From Luminiphilus sp. (GTDB taxonomy: Bacteria; Pseudomonadota; Gammaproteobacteria; Pseudomonadales; Halieaceae): a stretch of DNA of 5,001 nt. The position numbers and the translations under genes were made by a program. Every line of letters begins with the position of its first letter. Position 1 is the first letter of the stretch. Positions 4,598 through 5,001 of the stretch are shown in pieces. Below the pieces are notes generated by a model. The model made no database searches and was not told where the DNA came from. It saw nothing but the letters and a program-made list of their open reading frames with translations. The stretch lies in the NCBI GenBank assembly GCA_024638905.1, contig JAHEJH010000069.1, positions 1 to 5,001 of the forward strand. The letters are read 5' to 3'.

Positions 4598-5001
4598 GGC
4601 TGTTGGCTCTGACTCAGCGTGTGCCTGATTGTTTGCCACATCGATAGCGCATCGAATGTGGCAGCGACATCGTGAACCCGCACTATACGCGCCCCGCGCT
4701 CCACTGCCATCAGCGCCAAAGCCACACTGGCAACCATGCGCTGCTCGGGCGGTCGATCGAGCACGCTGCTGATCATGGATTTGCGTGATAGCCCGACCAA
4801 AACCGGCTGGCGCTGATTGCACAACGCTTCTAGCCGCGCGAGCAGTTCAAAGTTTTGCTCAGCCGTTTTGCCGAAGCCAAAACCAGGATCAATGACGACG
4901 CGATCAAGATCGATGCCAACGGCGCCCATATCAGCCAGACGCAGGCTTAAGAACTCAGAGATGTCCTGTACCACATCGCTGTAAGCAGGTGCCGTCTGCA
5001 T
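4594..5001 (-). CDS. folP: Dihydropteroate synthase FolP, C-terminal part (5' end outside the window)
   Basis: The visible 135 residues are the C-terminal half of DHPS, which condenses p-aminobenzoate with 6-hydroxymethyl-7,8-dihydropterin pyrophosphate in folate synthesis and is the sulfonamide target. The frame is open at the window edge. The Met there corresponds to an internal residue (compare MQEAPKYDDV in E. coli), so it should not be read as the start. Motifs by visible residue are VVIDPGFGFGK (35-45), VLVGLSRKSMI (67-77) with the Ser-Arg-Lys of the substrate pocket, and RIVRVHDV (105-112) with the anion-binding Arg and His. All expected active-site residues in this part are present. 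The TGA stop overlaps the glmM ATG by 4 nt, indicating one operon. The missing N-terminal half, which carries the flexible catalytic loops, cannot be assessed. Confidence 0.97.
   Translation of the reverse strand: MQTAPAYSDVVQDISEFLSLRLADMGAVGIDLDRVVIDPGFGFGKTAEQNFELLARLEALCNQRQPVLVGLSRKSMISSVLDRPPEQRMVASVALALMAVERGARIVRVHDVAATFDALSMWQTIRHTLSQSQQP

Noticed and set aside
4598..4822. N-terminal extension of glmM to 4822 (520 aa)
   Set aside because: The extra 75 residues are an out-of-frame reading of folP, rich in Ala/Arg/Cys with no fold signature; the ATG at 4597 matches the exact length of GlmM.

Overview
The window is a housekeeping block of a gammaproteobacterial chromosome. Every recognisable gene lies on the minus strand, so the transcription order runs from high to low coordinates: folP (3' part), glmM, secG, tRNA-Leu(GAG), a TPR/aspartyl-asparaginyl beta-hydroxylase gene, initiator tRNA-fMet, rimP, nusA (5' part). 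This is the arrangement known from Escherichia coli (folP-glmM-secG-leuU, then metY-rimP-nusA-infB). The hydroxylase gene sits in the slot that E. coli K-12 uses for argG. The tRNA and protein sequences are clearly gammaproteobacterial. The moderately high GC content and the hydroxylase gene would suit a marine or environmental lineage (for example around Cellvibrionales/Halieaceae), but that placement is a guess.

Region 5001-3260 holds the end of folP (dihydropteroate synthase) and a complete glmM (phosphoglucosamine mutase, 445 aa), joined by a 4-nt ATGA overlap. Region 3259-2661 is a short second unit. A sigma70-like promoter with a GC-rich discriminator leads through a 44-nt leader containing a perfect GC-rich hairpin into secG (SecYEG subunit), followed 11 nt later by tRNA-Leu(GAG) and a strong intrinsic terminator. 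There is no tpiA between glmM and secG, unlike in Pseudomonas.

Region 2660-1267 is an apparently monocistronic unit. It encodes a 388-aa protein with an N-terminal TPR-like helical region and a C-terminal Fe(II)/2-oxoglutarate aspartyl/asparaginyl beta-hydroxylase domain. It starts at GTG and ends before a weak candidate terminator.

Region 1266-1 is the start of the metY-rimP-nusA operon. A near-consensus promoter (TTGACG, 17 bp, TATACT) is followed by a roughly 94-nt leader with a perfect 16-bp palindrome, then initiator tRNA-fMet, then an intrinsic terminator only 35 nt before rimP, and finally rimP (ribosome maturation) and the NusA N-terminal domain, which runs off the window. rimP and nusA must depend largely on read-through of that terminator.

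I see no mobile element, CRISPR array, toxin-antitoxin module or defence system, and no novel multi-gene system. The points most worth a second look are a U1/U72 mismatch in the initiator tRNA in place of the usual C1/A72, the palindrome just downstream of the metY promoter, the unusual acidic SecG tail, and the hydroxylase of unknown substrate inserted between the two tRNA genes.
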